A stretch of 64,000 bases of DNA from 3-1-20CM-4-69-9 sp963833655. Lineage in GTDB: Bacteria > Actinomycetota > Thermoleophilia > Gaiellales > Gaiellaceae. The translations under genes were made by a program, and so were the position numbers. Numbering within the stretch: the stretch's first letter is position 1; every line of letters begins with the position of its first letter. The notes under the pieces were generated by a model, which saw only the letters and a list, made by a program, of their open reading frames with translations, had not been told where the DNA came from and did no database searches. Of the stretch, positions 16,218 to 23,541 are shown piece after piece. Location: contig CAWHYL010000007.1 in NCBI GenBank assembly GCA_963833655.1, positions 567,490 through 631,489 on the forward strand, in the 5' to 3' direction.

Positions 16218-16790
16218 TCAGGCCAACGGACGCTTACGCGCAACGCCGGTGCGGCGCGGAAAGCCCTCGGGGGTGGGCCGGAGCTTGCGCAACACGAGCA
16301 GTCCGTCGCGCTCGCCGGCCACCTCGGCGGCCAGCTGCGACGCGACCCTCGCGACGTGCTCGACGTCCGCGGAGGGACCGATCCAGAGAACGACCGCGCC
16401 GCCTGCACGCACGAGCGGCAGGCACCATTCGGCCGCGACGGGCGGCGGGGCCAGAGCTCTTGCAACCGCTACGCCGAACACATCCGTCTGCTGCTCCTCC
16501 GCGCGTCCTTGCACGACCGTCGCGTTCGGCGGCGCCCAGGTGCGCAGGAACGCGCACTTGCGTCCGTTCGCCTCGAGCAGCGTCACGTCGCGATCGGGAA
16601 ACGACGCGGCCAGCGGAATGCCGGGGACGCCGCCGCCGGACCCGACATCGACGATGGGCCCTTCGTGCTCGGAGACGACGGCGACACCGCGCAGCGAGTC
16701 GTCGAGCAGAACGCGGCGAGCCTCGTCGGCGTCGTCGATCGCAGTCAGGCCCGGTGTTGCGACGAGCGTCGCGACCCAGTCGTCAAGCAA
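16218..16790 (-). CDS. rsmG: 16S rRNA m7G527 methyltransferase RsmG (GidB)
   Basis: A 190-residue SAM-dependent methyltransferase for G527 of 16S rRNA. It shows LTAIDDADEARRVLLDDSLRG near the N-terminus, then the SAM site VDVGSGGGVPGIPLAASFPD near 48, LLEANGRKCAFLRTWA near 72 and VARALAPPPVAAEW near 108. The start is TTG 16790, overlapping the jag stop by eight bases; no ATG or GTG keeps the N-terminal helix. It is slightly shorter than common homologues (about 205-240). It sits in its usual place between jag and parA. Confidence 0.9.
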   Translation of the reverse strand: MLDDWVATLVATPGLTAIDDADEARRVLLDDSLRGVAVVSEHEGPIVDVGSGGGVPGIPLAASFPDRDVTLLEANGRKCAFLRTWAPPNATVVQGRAEEQQTDVFGVAVARALAPPPVAAEWCLPLVRAGGAVVLWIGPSADVEHVARVASQLAAEVAGERDGLLVLRKLRPTPEGFPRRTGVARKRPLA

Positions 16791-17475
16791 CGGGCCTGAT
16801 GACGACGAAGCGGTTGGGCTCGGTGCCTTCGCTCGTCGTCTCGACGCCGTCGAACTCCTTCAGGCGAACGTGCACGACCTTCCGCTCGACGGCGGTCATC
16901 GGGTCGAGCTCGACGGCTTCGAGGCTCGTCAGCGCCCGCTCCGCCGAGCGCACCGCGAGCGCCTCGAGCGACGCGCGGCGGCGGTCGCGGTAGCCCGCTG
17001 CATCGACGACGACCTCCTTGCGGTCGTCGGAGTGACCACGATACATCGCCGCGTTCGCCAGGTACTGAATCGCGTCGATCGTCTGGCCGTGCCGACCGAT
17101 CAGCATCCCGAGATCCGGCCCGGCGCACGACACCGTGATCGTCTCGTCGCCTTCCTCGACGTCCACCTGAGCGTTGACGCCGATGCCGTTCACGATCCGC
17201 TGCACGAGCTCACGAGCTTCCGCTGCGAGCTCGCTGTCGTTCGGCGACGGGAGCGCAGGCGGGGGCGCAGCTGCTGGTGAGTCGACGCCCGCGACGCTCG
17301 CGATCACACGCGCGGGGGTGAAGCCCACGCCCAGCAGCCCGCGCTCGCCCTCGGACACGACCTGGAAGCGGACCGCCGACTTGTCCAGACCCGGCCGCTG
17401 GCGCTCGAGCTCGCGCAGCGCCGACCATTTGGCCTCGCCGACCGTCTCGCCGGTCGCCTCGACCTGAAGCTCCAT
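16783..17475 (-). CDS. jag: RNA-binding protein Jag/KhpB (Jag_N, KH, R3H)
   Basis: A 230-residue protein with a Jag_N domain (MELQVEATGETVGEAKWSAL, then LLGVGFTPARV). A Pro/Ala linker leads to a KH domain with DLGMLIGRHGQTIDAIQYLAN near residues 133-153. An R3H domain with YRDRRRASLEALA and VVHVRLKEF closes the protein. KhpB/Jag binds RNA and affects cell elongation in several Gram-positive bacteria. ATG 17475 shares its A with the yidC stop (TGATG), so translation is probably coupled. Length and order are usual for the family. Confidence 0.9.
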   Translation of the reverse strand: MELQVEATGETVGEAKWSALRELERQRPGLDKSAVRFQVVSEGERGLLGVGFTPARVIASVAGVDSPAAAPPPALPSPNDSELAAEARELVQRIVNGIGVNAQVDVEEGDETITVSCAGPDLGMLIGRHGQTIDAIQYLANAAMYRGHSDDRKEVVVDAAGYRDRRRASLEALAVRSAERALTSLEAVELDPMTAVERKVVHVRLKEFDGVETTSEGTEPNRFVVIRPVA

Positions 17476-18278
17476 CAGCGGCGCGCCTTCTTCTTGCGCT
17501 TCACGCGCCGCGGCTGCTCGGCCGGCTGCGTCTTCGGTGCGACGGCCGGCGCAGGCGCCTCGACCTCCTTCGACGGCGTGCGGGAAGACCGTTTCTCCTG
17601 TGGCGCAGGCGCGCCCATCTTCGGGATGAGCCGCCGCGTGATCAGCCCCTGCCCGACCGTCCACAGGTTGGTCGTCATCCAGTAGAGGACGAGCCCGGCC
17701 GGGAACCGGGCGATCACGAAGATGAAGGCGAACGGCAGCACGTACATGATGATCCGCTGCGACTGCTGCATCGACCCCGACATGAAATACGTGGAGGCGA
17801 GCTGGCTCGCGACGTACACCGCGAGCAGGATGTAGCCCGACCAGTGGCTCGTCACGTGCGCCGCGATGCTCGGCACGAAGTGCAGCCAGGAGAGGTTGCC
17901 GGCCGGCGGATGCTTCGCGAAGTTCCGCAGCGTGTAGTAGAGGCCGATGAAGATCGGGAACTGCGCCAGCAGCGGCAGGCACGACGACGCCGGGTTGATG
18001 TTGTTCTCCTTGTAGAACTTCATCAGCTCTTCGTTGAGCTTCTGGCGGTCGCCCTTGTACTTGCGCTGGATCTCCTTCATCTGCGGCGCGTGGGCCTGCA
18101 TGCTCTGCATCGAGTGGATCTGCTTGACCGTCAGCGGGACGAGCAGCATCCGCACGAGAATCGTCAGTACGCAGATCGACCACGCCCAGGTGAACCCGAT
18201 CGAGTGCAGCCCGTTGAGGATGTGCCGCAGCAGGTGCTCGAGCGGCTGCAGGATGTAGAGGAGCGAGAGCAGGGTCAT
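17475..18278 (-). CDS. yidC: Membrane protein insertase YidC (Oxa1 type)
   Basis: A 267-residue YidC2-type insertase without the large periplasmic domain of E. coli YidC. It starts MTLLSLLYILQPLEHLLRHIL. The family core follows with WAWSICVLTILVRMLLVPLTVKQ (hydrophilic-groove Arg), the coiled-coil QMKEIQRKYKGDRQKLNEEL near 90, then PLLAQFPIFIGLYYTLR and FAFIFVIARFPAGLVLYW. The tail is Lys/Arg-rich (about 225-267) and may contact the ribosome. ATG 18278 overlaps the yidD stop (ATGA). It follows yidD-rnpA as in most bacteria. Confidence 0.95.
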   Translation of the reverse strand: MTLLSLLYILQPLEHLLRHILNGLHSIGFTWAWSICVLTILVRMLLVPLTVKQIHSMQSMQAHAPQMKEIQRKYKGDRQKLNEELMKFYKENNINPASSCLPLLAQFPIFIGLYYTLRNFAKHPPAGNLSWLHFVPSIAAHVTSHWSGYILLAVYVASQLASTYFMSGSMQQSQRIIMYVLPFAFIFVIARFPAGLVLYWMTTNLWTVGQGLITRRLIPKMGAPAPQEKRSSRTPSKEVEAPAPAVAPKTQPAEQPRRVKRKKKARR

Positions 18279-18505
18279 CCGAAGACCCGCTGGTCGTGCG
18301 CGTAGTCGACGCCGCCTCGGCTCCACGGATTGCACCGGAGCAGCCGCCACGCGGCGAGCACGGTGCCCTTGAAGAAACCGAACTCCTTGTACGCGTCGAT
18401 TGCGTACTGCGAGCACGACGGGTGGTACTTGCAGCTGCCGGCCGGCAGGAACGGGCGGAGCGTCAGCCGGTACGCCCAGATCAGCGCCACGCCGAGATAC
18501 CTCAC
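18275..18505 (-). CDS. yidD: Membrane protein insertion efficiency factor YidD
   Basis: A 76-residue member of the YidD (DUF37) family. It has an N-terminal hydrophobic/amphipathic helix and the invariant core AGSCKYHPSCSQYAIDAY, with the motif Cys residues present. FKGTVLAAWRLLRCNPW follows. YidD assists YidC-dependent insertion. GTG 18505 overlaps the rnpA stop (GTGA), and its stop overlaps the yidC ATG. The length is usual. Confidence 0.95.
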   Translation of the reverse strand: MRYLGVALIWAYRLTLRPFLPAGSCKYHPSCSQYAIDAYKEFGFFKGTVLAAWRLLRCNPWSRGGVDYAHDQRVFG

Positions 18506-18849
18506 GCGGCGGCCTTCCCCAGCACCTCGTCGACCCGCTCGCCGAGCCAGTCGAACCCATTCGCGGCGACCGCCTCGGAGAGGCCGGGCTTGGCGATCAG
18601 CACGTAGTCACGGCCGGCGGGCACCCGCTCGAGGCGCTCGCGCCAGAGCTCGCGCAGCTGCCGCTTGATCTTGTTTCGCGCGACGGCGTTGCCCGCAGCC
18701 TTCGGTACCGCGAGGCCGAGGCGAGGGTCACCGGGCTCGTCACCGCGGTCGAACCAGTAGAGGACGAGAAAGCGCGTGGACGTCGAGCGTCCCTGCCGGT
18801 AGACGGCGTCGAAGTCTCGCGAGCGAGACAGGCGATGCCGGCGTTGCAC
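18502..18849 (-). CDS. rnpA: Ribonuclease P protein component
   Basis: A 115-residue basic protein subunit of RNase P, which helps the P RNA process tRNA 5' ends. It begins VQRRHRLSRSRDFDAVYRQGRS and carries LGLAVPKAAGNAVARNKIKRQLRELWRE, the RNR-type motif being ARNKIKRQLRE near residues 54-64. GTG 18849 gives the normal family length and lies 8 bp after the rpmH stop. A longer reading frame upstream is just rpmH and dnaA read antisense or out of frame. Confidence 0.93.
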   Translation of the reverse strand: MQRRHRLSRSRDFDAVYRQGRSTSTRFLVLYWFDRGDEPGDPRLGLAVPKAAGNAVARNKIKRQLRELWRERLERVPAGRDYVLIAKPGLSEAVAANGFDWLGERVDEVLGKAAA

Positions 18850-18857
18850 GTCGTTCT

Positions 18858-18992
18858 CTACGCGGAGAGACGCTTCCGGCCCCTGGCGCGACGGCGCTTG
18901 AGGATGGCGCGGCCCGCGCGCGTCGACATGCGGGCGCGGAATCCGTGCCGACGCTTCCGTCGGCGCACGTTGGGCTGGTACGTCCGTTTCAC
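18858..18992 (-). CDS. rpmH: 50S ribosomal protein L34
   Basis: A 44-residue ribosomal protein, clearly L34. It begins VKRTYQPNVRRRKRRHGFRARM, followed by STRAGRAILKRRRARGRKRLSA and TAG. The start is GTG at 18992. It is the first gene left of the origin gap and heads the rpmH-rnpA-yidD-yidC-jag-rsmG-parA-parB series. No SD is obvious; a possible -10 (TATACT) lies about 48 bp upstream. Confidence 0.97.
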   Translation of the reverse strand: MKRTYQPNVRRRKRRHGFRARMSTRAGRAILKRRRARGRKRLSA

Positions 18993-19040
18993 GAGGTCGA
19001 GAGGAACGAAATTGCCCCAAAGAGGGGCAGTGGTCGGGCC

Positions 19041-19046
19041 AGTATA
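19041..19046 (-). promoter_or_regulatory. Possible -10 box of rpmH
   Basis: TATACT on the minus strand, about 48 bp upstream of the rpmH GTG. The perfect DnaA box at 19068-19076 lies about where a -35 would be, so DnaA binding could repress this promoter. No convincing -35 hexamer was found. Confidence 0.35.
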
Positions 19047-19067
19047 GATGAGGGCCGCTGCACACAG

Positions 19068-19076
19068 TTATCCACA
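19068..19076 (+). promoter_or_regulatory. Perfect consensus DnaA box
   Basis: TTATCCACA matches the bacterial DnaA-box consensus exactly. It is the only perfect copy noticed in the rpmH-dnaA gap. Confidence 0.75.
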
Positions 19077-19124
19077 GCCGGGGCTGTGCGAAGTGCCTCC
19101 AAATGTGACGAACGGTCACGCTTC

Positions 19125-19140
19125 CTCCACAGGTGTGGAG
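19125..19140. repeat. Inverted repeat CTCCACA-GG-TGTGGAG in the origin gap
   Basis: Seven-base perfect arms around a two-base spacer, with a third TGTGGAG copy at 19146-19152, 12 bp from the second arm. The arms resemble degenerate DnaA boxes (core CCACA). They could be weak DnaA sites or a binding site for another origin factor. Confidence 0.5.
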
Positions 19141-19202
19141 AGTGGTGTGGAGTGAGCGAAATCCCTGCAAATCCCGCGAATTTCTTCCCCAGTATCCACG
19201 CA

Positions 19203-19231
19203 TTGTCGGCCTTCGGGCACGCTGGTATGCT
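19203..19231 (+). promoter_or_regulatory. dnaA promoter
   Basis: TTGTCG (19203-19208), a 17-bp spacer and TATGCT (19226-19231), with an extended TGG just before the -10. Transcription would start near 19238, leaving about 30 nt of leader that contains GGAGAGGAG (19249-19257), 12 nt before the dnaA GTG. A near-DnaA box (19192-19200) lies directly upstream, consistent with autoregulation. Confidence 0.55.
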
Positions 19232-19269
19232 CGCCGCTTCCCCGAGCCGGAGAGGAGTGGTACGGCGGC

Positions 19270-20631
19270 GTGAATCGCCCCATCGAGCTGACCGCGGAAA
19301 GTCTGTGGAGTGAGGTTGCCGGTCGGCTCAAGGGGGCCCTCAACGAGACCACGTACCGCACCTGGTTCGCCGAGGCCGAGGGAATCGAGCTCTCGGACGA
19401 CACCTTCATCCTCGGCGTTCCCAACGACTTCACGCGTGAGTGGATCGAGGGGCACTTCCTCGGCCTGATCGGCGCTGCCGTCCGCGACGTCACCGGGCAG
19501 GAACGGCGCGTGGCGCTGACCGTCACCGAGCGCATGCCGGCGGACACGCCGAGCCCGACGGCAGAGGCGAAGCCGAGACAGGCGGCCGGCGGCGCAGCCG
19601 ATGCCGGCATGAACCCGAAGTACACGTTCGACCTCTTCGTGATCGGGTCGTCGAACCGCTTCGCCCACGCGGCGGCTCTTGCGGTCGCGGAAGCGCCGGC
19701 ACAGGCCTACAACCCGCTCTTCATCTACGGCGGTACGGGCCTCGGGAAGACACATCTGATGCAGGCGATCGCACAGTACGTCGGCGAGCACTCGGGCGAC
19801 CTGTCGGTGAAGTACGTCACCAGCGAGACGTTCATGAACGACTTCATCAACTCGCTGCGCGACAAGCGGATCGAGGGGTTCAAGCAGCGCTACCGCACGT
19901 ACGACCTGCTGCTCGTCGACGACGTGCAGTTCTTCGAGCACAAGGAGCGGATCCAGGAGGAGTTCTTCCACACCTTCAACTCGCTCTACGAGGCCGGCTC
20001 CCAGATCGTGATGTCGTCGGACCGACCGCCACGCGACATCGCGACGCTCGAGGAGCGCCTGCGCTCACGCTTCGAATGGGGGCTGATCACCGACATCCAG
20101 CCACCCGATCTCGAGACGCGGATCGCGATCCTGCGCAAGAAGGTCAAGACGGACGGGATCCAGGTCGCCGACCCCCAGGTGCTCTCGTTCATCGCGTCGC
20201 GCATCTCGACCAACATCCGCGAGCTCGAGGGCGCGCTCACGCGTGTCGTCGCGTTCTCGTCGCTGACCGGCCGCTCCCTCTCGGTCGAGCTCGCCGAGGA
20301 CGTGCTGAAGGACGTGTTCCCCCAGGGCGAGGCCGCGGAGGTCTCGATCCGGCGCATCCAGGAGCTCGTGTCCGAGCGCTTCCAGCTGTCGATGGACGAG
20401 CTCTGCGGCGACAAGCGCTCCCAGAACATCGTCTATCCCCGCCAGGTCGCGATGTACCTCTCGCGCGAGCTGACGGACTCCTCGCTGCCCAAGATCGGCA
20501 AGGAGTTCGGCGGCCGCGACCACACGACGGTCATCCACGCGACGTCCAAGATCGCCCGCCTGATCCGTGAGGACAGATCTGTCTACAACCTTGTGCAGGA
20601 ATTGACCGCACGTGTGAAGCAAGTCCGCTGA
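19270..20631 (+). CDS. dnaA: Chromosomal replication initiator DnaA
   Basis: A 453-residue DnaA with all four domains. Domain I is LWSEVAGRLKGALNETTYRTWF; domain II is a short linker (about 80-110). Domain III AAA+ starts PKYTFDLFVIGSSNRFAHAAA, with Walker A GGTGLGKTH near 156-164 and Walker B LLLVDDVQFF near 217. The domain IV helix-turn-helix has SLPKIGKEFGGRDHTTVIHA near 415-433. It unwinds oriC by binding DnaA boxes. The start is GTG 19270 after GGAGAGGAG. It is shorter than Streptomyces DnaA because of the short domain II. Confidence 0.98.
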   Translation: MNRPIELTAESLWSEVAGRLKGALNETTYRTWFAEAEGIELSDDTFILGVPNDFTREWIEGHFLGLIGAAVRDVTGQERRVALTVTERMPADTPSPTAEAKPRQAAGGAADAGMNPKYTFDLFVIGSSNRFAHAAALAVAEAPAQAYNPLFIYGGTGLGKTHLMQAIAQYVGEHSGDLSVKYVTSETFMNDFINSLRDKRIEGFKQRYRTYDLLLVDDVQFFEHKERIQEEFFHTFNSLYEAGSQIVMSSDRPPRDIATLEERLRSRFEWGLITDIQPPDLETRIAILRKKVKTDGIQVADPQVLSFIASRISTNIRELEGALTRVVAFSSLTGRSLSVELAEDVLKDVFPQGEAAEVSIRRIQELVSERFQLSMDELCGDKRSQNIVYPRQVAMYLSRELTDSSLPKIGKEFGGRDHTTVIHATSKIARLIREDRSVYNLVQELTARVKQVR

Positions 20632-20762
20632 GGGTCCGTGCCTGTTGACTCTCCTCGCCTCTCCACCATCTGCATCCCCTGCGAGAATGGCTCAACCAAC
20701 AGGGAGAGGGCGTTCCTCCACGGGACCCACACCCCCTACGACTACAACGAGGTTTTTCTTAA

Positions 20763-21893
20763 ATGATTGAAACCAACACCATGGTGGGGACGGGGATGAA
20801 AGTCGTGTGCCAGCGCGAGGAGCTCTCGCAGAAGCTCGCGGTCGTCGCACGTGCGGTGTCGACCCGTGCGAGCGTGCAGATCCTCTCCGGCGTGCTGTTG
20901 CGCGCCGAGGCCGGGCGGCTGCACCTTGCGGCGACCGACATGGAGCTCTCGCTCCGCTCGTTCCTCGAGGCGCAGGTGGACGGTGACGGTGCGGTTGTCG
21001 TGCCGGGCCGGCTGCTCGTCGATCTCGTGCGGCTGCTGCCGGAGAGCGAGGTGACGATCGAGCATCGTGCCGACGAGAGCTCGGTGCACGTCACGTCGGG
21101 GTCGTCGACGTCGACGCTTCACACCTACGCGGCAGAGGACTTCCCGCGCCTCCCGGACCTCGACGCTGTCGGGACGTTCACGGTCGACCGCGAGTCGCTG
21201 ATCAACACGGTCACGCGTGTCGCACGCTCCGCGTCACGTGACGAGTCGCGGCCGGTGCTGACGGGGATCCTCGTCCGCTTCGAGGCGGGCAAGCTCGTGA
21301 TGGCGGCGACGGACTCGTACCGGCTGTCCGTGAAGGAGACGGCCCTGTCGGGTGAGGTACCCGAGTTGGAAGCGATCATTCCGGCGCGTGCGCTCGCGGA
21401 GCTCGGACGCATCGCGCAGTCGGGCGACTCGATCGAGCTCGGCGTCCACGAGAACCAGGTCGTGTTCGCTGCCGACGACGTCTGGCTGACGACACGCCGG
21501 ATCGACGGGCAGTTCCCCAACTACAAGCAGCTGCTGCCGGAGGCGTTCGAGCACGAGCTCGCGCTGCCGCGGGGCGAGCTGCTCGACGTCGTACGCCGGG
21601 TCGGCGTGATGGTGCAGCGCACCTCGCCGATCCAGTTGCGGTTCGCCGAGGGAGAGCTCACCGTCTACGCGCGCACGCAGGACGTCGGTGAGGCAAAGGA
21701 GTCGGTCCCGGTGCAGTTCTCCGGCGAGCCGATGGAGATCGGCTTCAACGCGGAGTTCCTGCGCGAAGGGATCGAGTCGATCAGCGCCGACGACTTGCAG
21801 CTGAAGTTGATCTCGCCATTGCGGCCGGCGGTGATTGAGGGTGGCGAGGACGACCCGACGTACCTGATCATGCCGATCAGGCTGCCAGGGTAG
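20763..21893 (+). CDS. dnaN: DNA polymerase III beta sliding clamp
   Basis: The beta clamp encircles DNA and tethers the replicative polymerase. This 376-residue protein has the three-fold clamp domain pattern, with RPVLTGILVRFE near the second domain start, AATDSYRLSVKE near 185, and the C-terminal PTYLIMPIRLPG that matches the usual MPxR(L/I) end. Three in-frame ATGs compete: 20763, 20781 and 20796. The last gives MKVVCQREELSQKL, the usual N-terminus of the family, so the true protein may be 11 residues shorter. The 131-bp gap after dnaA shows no consensus DnaA box. Confidence 0.95.
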   Translation: MIETNTMVGTGMKVVCQREELSQKLAVVARAVSTRASVQILSGVLLRAEAGRLHLAATDMELSLRSFLEAQVDGDGAVVVPGRLLVDLVRLLPESEVTIEHRADESSVHVTSGSSTSTLHTYAAEDFPRLPDLDAVGTFTVDRESLINTVTRVARSASRDESRPVLTGILVRFEAGKLVMAATDSYRLSVKETALSGEVPELEAIIPARALAELGRIAQSGDSIELGVHENQVVFAADDVWLTTRRIDGQFPNYKQLLPEAFEHELALPRGELLDVVRRVGVMVQRTSPIQLRFAEGELTVYARTQDVGEAKESVPVQFSGEPMEIGFNAEFLREGIESISADDLQLKLISPLRPAVIEGGEDDPTYLIMPIRLPG

Positions 21894-21983
21894 GTGGGGT
21901 GTGTGGTCGAAGCGACAGCGCGAAGGCAGACGGCCGCACGGCTTCGATGGTCGGCGTCGCCCGACGATGCCTCAGCCGGCTAA
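21894..21983 (+). CDS. Possible 29-codon leader peptide upstream of recF
   Basis: Immediately after the dnaN TAG an open frame GTG to TAA encodes MGCVVEATARRQTAARL followed by RWSASPDDASAG. It is in the same frame as recF and its TAA is directly followed by the CTG proposed as the recF start. No homologue is recognised. It may be only spacer sequence; the tight arrangement between two stops is the reason to list it. Confidence 0.2.
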   Translation: MGCVVEATARRQTAARLRWSASPDDASAG

Positions 21984-23045
21984 CTGATCGTCTCGACGGT
22001 CTCGCTCCGCAACATCCGGTCGTACTCGCGTCTCGATCTCGACCTCGAGCCGGGACTGGTCCTCGTCGTGGGCGACAACGGCGCCGGGAAGACCAACCTG
22101 CTCGAGTCGCTGCACGTGGGCACGCAGGGCTTCTCTCCCCGCACGCGCGCGGATGCGCAGTTGGTGCGCTTCGGCGAGCCCGCCGGCCGCATCGCCTTGC
22201 ACGGTCGCCGCGGCGAGAGGGCGCTCGAGCTCGAGCTGACGGTTGCCGTCGGCGAGGGGAAGCGTGCGAAGCTCAACGGCGCGCCGCTTCGGGCGGCCGA
22301 GCAGCTGAGGTCGGAGGTCGCGACGCTCGTCTTCACGCCTGATCGACTCGCTGTCGTGAAGGGCGGGCCGGCAGTGCGGCGGGCGTATTTCGACCGCGCG
22401 CTCGGACGGCTCGCACCCGCGCGCGCGCAACTGCCGACGGAGTACGCGGCTGCAGTCGCGCAACGCAACGCGGCGCTTCGCCGCGTCGCCGGCGGCTATT
22501 CGTCTCGCGATGCGCTCGCGCCCTGGACGGAGCAGGTCGCCGCGCTCGGCCGCGGGCTCGTCGAGGCGCGCGGCGAGGTGATCGCCGCCCTCGCACCCGG
22601 GTTCGCCGAAGGGGCAGCCGAGCTCGGCCTGCCGTCGGCGCGGATGACATACGAGGGCGAGCTGCCGACGGTTGAAGCGCTCGAGGCACGGCTCGACCGC
22701 GACGTCGAGCGCGGCTCGACCGGCCTCGGGCCGCACCTCGACGACGTCGTCCTGACGAGCGGCACCCGTGATCTGCGCAGCTTCGGATCGCAGGGCGAAC
22801 AGCGTCTGACAGTCCTGGCCCTCCTGTTGGCGGAGGCGGAGCTGATCGCCGCTCGGCGGGGGTTTGCGCCGTTGCTGTTGCTCGACGACGTGCTCTCCGA
22901 GCTCGATCCGAATCGCCGGCGCGTGCTCGCGGAGCGCGTGCAGGGGACGGGTCAGACCCTCGTCACCGCAACGCAGTCGTCGTCGTTGCCGGTCGAGCCG
23001 TCGCAGCTGCTCGAGGTCACGCCGGGGCTGGTGACGGCCGCGTGA
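21984..23045 (+). CDS. recF: DNA replication and repair protein RecF (CTG start proposed)
   Basis: A 353-residue RecF, an SMC-like ATPase that helps load RecA at gaps. Visible are LRNIRSYSRLDLDLEPG at the N-terminus, Walker A GDNGAGKTNLLE near residues 30-41, the signature FGSQGEQRLTVLALLLAEAELI near 265 and Walker B PLLLLDDVLSELDPNRR near 295. The first strand and FRxY-type motif lie upstream of every usual start; the first GTG (22068) begins at the P-loop itself. The frame upstream is closed by TAA 21981-21983, leaving CTG 21984 as the only sensible start. The end overlaps the DciA gene by four bases. Confidence 0.93.
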   Translation: MIVSTVSLRNIRSYSRLDLDLEPGLVLVVGDNGAGKTNLLESLHVGTQGFSPRTRADAQLVRFGEPAGRIALHGRRGERALELELTVAVGEGKRAKLNGAPLRAAEQLRSEVATLVFTPDRLAVVKGGPAVRRAYFDRALGRLAPARAQLPTEYAAAVAQRNAALRRVAGGYSSRDALAPWTEQVAALGRGLVEARGEVIAALAPGFAEGAAELGLPSARMTYEGELPTVEALEARLDRDVERGSTGLGPHLDDVVLTSGTRDLRSFGSQGEQRLTVLALLLAEAELIAARRGFAPLLLLDDVLSELDPNRRRVLAERVQGTGQTLVTATQSSSLPVEPSQLLEVTPGLVTAA

Positions 23046-23479
23046 TCGAACGTGTCGGCGCCGCCGTCAGCCGCGAGCTCGGACGTTTCGGGCCCGCCGA
23101 GGGCATGGCGCCCGTCGTGGAAGCGTGGCCGAGCGCGGTCGGCCCCGAGATCGCGCGCAACGCCTGGCCGGCGCGGCTCGCGCGAGACGGGACGCTGCAC
23201 GTCCACACCACGGACTCGATCTGGGCGTTCGAGCTCAAGAGCCGGGCGGAGGAGATCCGCGCGCGGCTCGGCGAGCACGCGCCGCCGCGGCTCTCGTTTG
23301 CGCCCGGTCCGGTTCCCGAGCCGCTTGGCGCGGCGCCGGAGACGACTCCGACGGCACCCCTCCAGCCGGGGCCGGAGCACGTCGCGCGAGCCGACTCACT
23401 CGCGCGAGCGATTCGTGACGACGAGCTGCGCAAAGTGGTCGCAAAAGCGATTGCTTTCAGCTTGGCAAACACGGGCTGA
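23042..23479 (+). CDS. dciA: DciA-like DUF721 protein
   Basis: A 145-residue DUF721 protein. The conserved N-terminal domain contains VVEAWPSAVGPEIARNAWPARLARDGTLHVHT and WAFELKSRAEEIRARL; the C-terminal half is low-complexity Pro/Ala and probably disordered, then helical. DUF721 proteins next to dnaA/gyrB are named DciA and serve as helicase operators/loaders in bacteria lacking DnaC or DnaI. GTG 23042 overlaps the recF stop (GTGA). Confidence 0.8.
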   Translation: MIERVGAAVSRELGRFGPAEGMAPVVEAWPSAVGPEIARNAWPARLARDGTLHVHTTDSIWAFELKSRAEEIRARLGEHAPPRLSFAPGPVPEPLGAAPETTPTAPLQPGPEHVARADSLARAIRDDELRKVVAKAIAFSLANTG

Positions 23480-23492
23480 CGACCGCTCGTTC

Positions 23493-23501
23493 TGGTACAA
23501 T
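23493..23501 (+). promoter_or_regulatory. Extended -10 promoter of gyrB
   Basis: TGG followed by TACAAT (23496-23501) is an extended -10. It lies in the 62-bp gap between the DciA gene and gyrB and would give a leader of about 34 nt. GCTGAC (23475-23480) is a poor -35 at short spacing. Independent transcription of gyrBA is plausible. Confidence 0.5.
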
Positions 23502-23541
23502 TCGGCGTGCCCGCAAGTAGGGAATTTGCAGGGCTTTTTTC

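Larger units (their letters stand above)
18993..19269. other. oriC: Putative oriC / rpmH-dnaA intergenic region
   Basis: A 277-bp non-coding gap at the point where gene direction flips (rpmH leftward, dnaA rightward), the commonest place for oriC. It holds one perfect DnaA box TTATCCACA (19068-19076), a near-box GTATCCACG (19192-19200) and a CTCCACA/TGTGGAG inverted repeat (19125-19140). Further elements are another TGTGGAG (19146-19152), an inverted repeat GTGAC-N5-GTCAC (19105-19119) and an A/T-richer run with AAATCCC repeated 10 bp apart (19159-19175). Fewer consensus boxes are visible than in typical actinobacterial origins. Assignment rests on context and is not tested. Confidence 0.65.

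Noticed and set aside
18982..18997. parS site near rpmH (GTTTCACG half)
   Set aside because: Only one half of the 16-bp palindrome is present; the other half does not match. No full parS site was found in the window.
18850..19971. Extended N-terminus for rnpA
   Set aside because: The long frame runs through rpmH and antisense dnaA; RnpA length and start are normal from GTG 18849.
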